The notes under the pieces: generated by a model
The model's database searches: none
What the model saw: the letters and a program-made list of their open reading frames with translations, nothing else
Told to the model about the DNA's origin: nothing
Shown here: in pieces, positions 31,919 to 33,587 of the stretch
Position numbering within the stretch: position 1 is the stretch's first letter
Layout: every line of letters starts with the position of its first letter
NCBI GenBank assembly: GCA_002633005.1
Contig: NMRA01000479.1
Span: forward strand, 156,730 to 190,316
Direction: 5' to 3'
Source: Phoronis australis
Taxonomy: Eukaryota > Phoronida > Phoronidae
Length of the DNA: 33,587 nucleotides
Made by a program: the position numbers and the translations under genes

Positions 31919-32825
31919 TGACCTTTCGACTAATTGACCTCTTCCGGTGCATTATGAGCGCCGATGAGGGAGAAATTCTAAACTCAATTAAAAGTGTGGT
32001 TGATGCTAAGAATCACAGATGTTTTACTTTAAGCACTTCAGAATATAAGATGAATGAATTGGACAAACTTTCAGAAGAAAAATGCACCTAATGACCCCAT
32101 GAGTGCACCAAATGGACTGAAAATTTAGAATTCAAACTCAATTGCATTTAGTAAACAGATATGTAATTTTTAAGTCTCTAGCTCAAAATTTTAGTTTGCA
32201 CTCAATGACCTTTGACCTATTTTTTCCGATTGGTTAGGCCTATTGCGAAGTAAAGTAGGGTATTCAATTGGCATGTTGACTTACCCAAGTGTGCTGAAAT
32301 TGAAAAGAATTCCTTGAAAAACGTAAGAGATATAACATTTTGAACATTACATGACGTTTGCACTAATTGACCCTATCCGGTGCATTATAAGCATCTTTAG
32401 GAGAATTAATGCAAAGCCCATGTACAATGTGTTTATGCGGAGAATCACAGTTGTCTGACGGGTGACACATCAGAATACTTGCTGATTGAAAAGGTCATTT
32501 TTCGGAAGAAAAGTGCACCTAATGACCCCATGATTGCACTAAATGACCTAAAACTTTGGATTCCGAATTGAATTTAGTGCGCCAACCAGACCAGTTAATT
32601 TGAATTGTCTAGCTCAAAATTTTAGTTTGCACCTAATGACCTTTGACCTATTTCACCTGATTGGATGACCAGATTACTTAGAAAAGTAATTTTTTAAATT
32701 GCCTTTTTGACTTATACCTCTGTACCAAATTTGAAAATAATAGCTTTTGAAATAAAGAAGGAGTAGCATTTTGAAAATTACATGACCTTTGCACCAAATG
32801 ACCTTTTCTGGTGCATTGTTGAATA
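31919..32825. repeat. ~431-bp tandem repeat, two units plus a partial third
   Basis: The marker CGGTGCATTATGAGC and variants, each preceded by an ATGACSTTTG-like start and ATTGACC, recurs at about 31919, 32350 and 32782. Shared interior strings are GCACCTAATGACCCCATGA and AATGACCTTTGACCTATTT. Units are well diverged. It may be satellite-like; no coding signal. Confidence 0.85.
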
Positions 32826-32970
32826 TGAATATATGACAAAGCAAAATTTATATACTGCCTAAAATCATATGTTAAATTTGAAGAACATACCTGCAACCAT
32901 TTTGGAGTTATTAAGTGTCAAAGTTGGTTAGAAGAACAATAAGAATAAGACTAAGAATAAGAATAAGAAT

Positions 32971-33094
32971 AAGAAGAATAAAATTGAAGAAAACCCAGGA
33001 ACAACAGTACTCTGCGCTTACACGCGCAGAGTAATAAGAATAAAATTGAAGAAAACCCAGGAACAACAGTACTCTGCGCTTGCATGCGCAGAGT
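32971..33094. repeat. 62-bp direct duplication ending in a hairpin
   Basis: Two units (32971-33032, 33033-33094) each end in ACTCTGCGC-loop-GCGCAGAGT (33009-33032 and 33071-33094). An AATAAG simple repeat precedes them. The second unit abuts the candidate donor at 33096-33101. Confidence 0.9.
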
Positions 33095-33101
33095 AATTTA
33101 C

Positions 33102-33131
33102 CTTTCCGGTGGCTTCTGCACCACAGCAGAA
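33102..33131 (-). CDS. VPS41: Candidate upstream VPS41 coding exon (exon 1/2), tentative
   Basis: A donor (AAG|GTAAAT) follows a short phase-0 reading frame ending GAEATGK. This would sit just before the acidic VEEESDE exon and resembles the ETG ending of the vertebrate N-terminus. An in-frame TAG lies directly upstream inside an acceptor-like GTATAG, so this could only be an internal exon and the ATG would lie further upstream. I could not identify the start codon. The true first exon may be elsewhere or outside the window. Confidence 0.3.
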
Positions 33132-33199
33132 CTATACAAAAATGTAGAACATGCTGAATCACAGGCAGCACAGTAGAATAGAAATTGTATACCGTAATC

Positions 33200-33375
33200 G
33201 TTCGGGTTAACGCCCATGCTCAGTTAACCGCCCACCCCTACTTTAGGTGGATTTTCGATTTAACCGCCCACTGCTCGGTTAACCGCCCCCCTGCTATTTT
33301 TGAAGATTTCCAATTAAGCGCCCACCTCTCGGTTAAGCGCCCATCCCCTACTTTTGACGATTGGTGATTACCGCC
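33200..33375. repeat. TTAAC/GCGCCC-rich repeat, ~7 degenerate units
   Basis: GTTAACGCCCA, GTTAACCGCCCAC, TTTAACCGCCCAC, GTTAACCGCCCCCC, ATTAAGCGCCCACC, GTTAAGCGCCCAT and GATTACCGCCCT occur within 175 bp, with ACTTT(T/A)GRYGATT-like spacers. Probably a transposon-derived short repeat. Similarity of TTAACCGCC to E2F-type sites is noted but untested. Confidence 0.75.
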
Positions 33376-33587
33376 CTGTGCTAATAGGAAACGCGAATCC
33401 CCGACCTTTTAGATTAAGATCGATGATAACATTGAGTGCAACGACGGCCTCAGAGACCGCGGTTTAGCAATGTGAATTATGATACCAGTAACAAATTATT
33501 GTAACGGGTCATCGATTAACTTCAAAATGTAATACTTGAACACTTTGTCACTTTCTTTTCTTCTCATGTTCGCAAACTTTAGGAACC
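33376..33587. other. Nothing recognised; 5' flank or intron
   Basis: No exon with ATG compatible with the VPS41 N-terminus could be identified here. The promoter may lie beyond the window. Confidence 0.4.

Noticed and set aside
32911-33171. Hydrophobic minus-strand ORF (LILILSLILIVLL) as a small membrane protein
   Set aside because: The hydrophobic run is a read of the AATAAG simple repeat, and the frame includes the duplicated hairpin; no support for a gene.

Overview
This window is one eukaryotic locus, not a compact microbial region. Almost all conserved coding signal is on the minus strand. It consists of 17 well-supported exons with GT/AG boundaries that join in frame into 653 codons of VPS41, a subunit of the HOPS vacuole/lysosome tethering complex. 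The joined protein follows vertebrate VPS41 without a gap: acidic N-terminal stretch, WD40-like beta-propeller, then alpha-solenoid. The start codon was not identified; one weak upstream exon candidate lies at 33102-33131. The last ~190-200 residues (end of the clathrin-repeat region and the RING-H2 domain) lie beyond base 1. Exon density, intron sizes and transposon families point to a marine invertebrate, probably a deuterostome. Amphioxus is my best guess, because I recall minisatellites sitting on exon/intron boundaries being described there; a hemichordate or mollusc is not excluded.

Layout in genomic order (the gene runs right to left). 1-1945: intron with a minisatellite and a composite repeat. 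1946-4740: four exons with several minisatellites. 4741-8371: long intron with a Penelope-like tail fragment, microsatellites and the composite repeat. 8372-11886: four exons. 11887-15422: intron with a LINE reverse-transcriptase fragment, hairpins and a large inverted-repeat (foldback) element. 15423-18797: two exons separated by a hAT-like insertion inside the composite repeat. 18798-21632: intron of composite repeats, then two exons carrying splice-site minisatellites. 21633-24973: two exons with a Penelope GIY-YIG remnant and a plus-strand ORF with four YxxL/V motifs between them. 24974-29380: intron with a TTAA-flanked, THAP-encoding (Kolobok-like) transposon and more composite repeats. 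29381-31460: three exons with a decayed second copy of the foldback element. 31461-33587: 431-bp tandem repeats, hairpin duplications and a TTAAC/GCGCC-rich repeat.

The most striking signal is not a gene. At several VPS41 exon boundaries a minisatellite has grown out of the splice site itself. The donor of exon 8 is repeated about 13 times with 27 nt of coding sequence. The donor of exon 16 is repeated five times with about 31 nt of coding sequence. The acceptor of exon 7 is repeated five times. Donor duplications or donor-like arrays also sit at exons 6, 13 and 17. Where I read the frames, only the exon-proximal site gives an open product. A second signal is a dispersed composite repeat carrying roughly forty copies of a motif close to the CTCF core, spaced about 140-160 bp apart.

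No rRNA, tRNA or CRISPR array was recognised. Most short ORFs in the window are chance frames inside repeats. Domain and family calls rest on recognition by eye; no database search was run.
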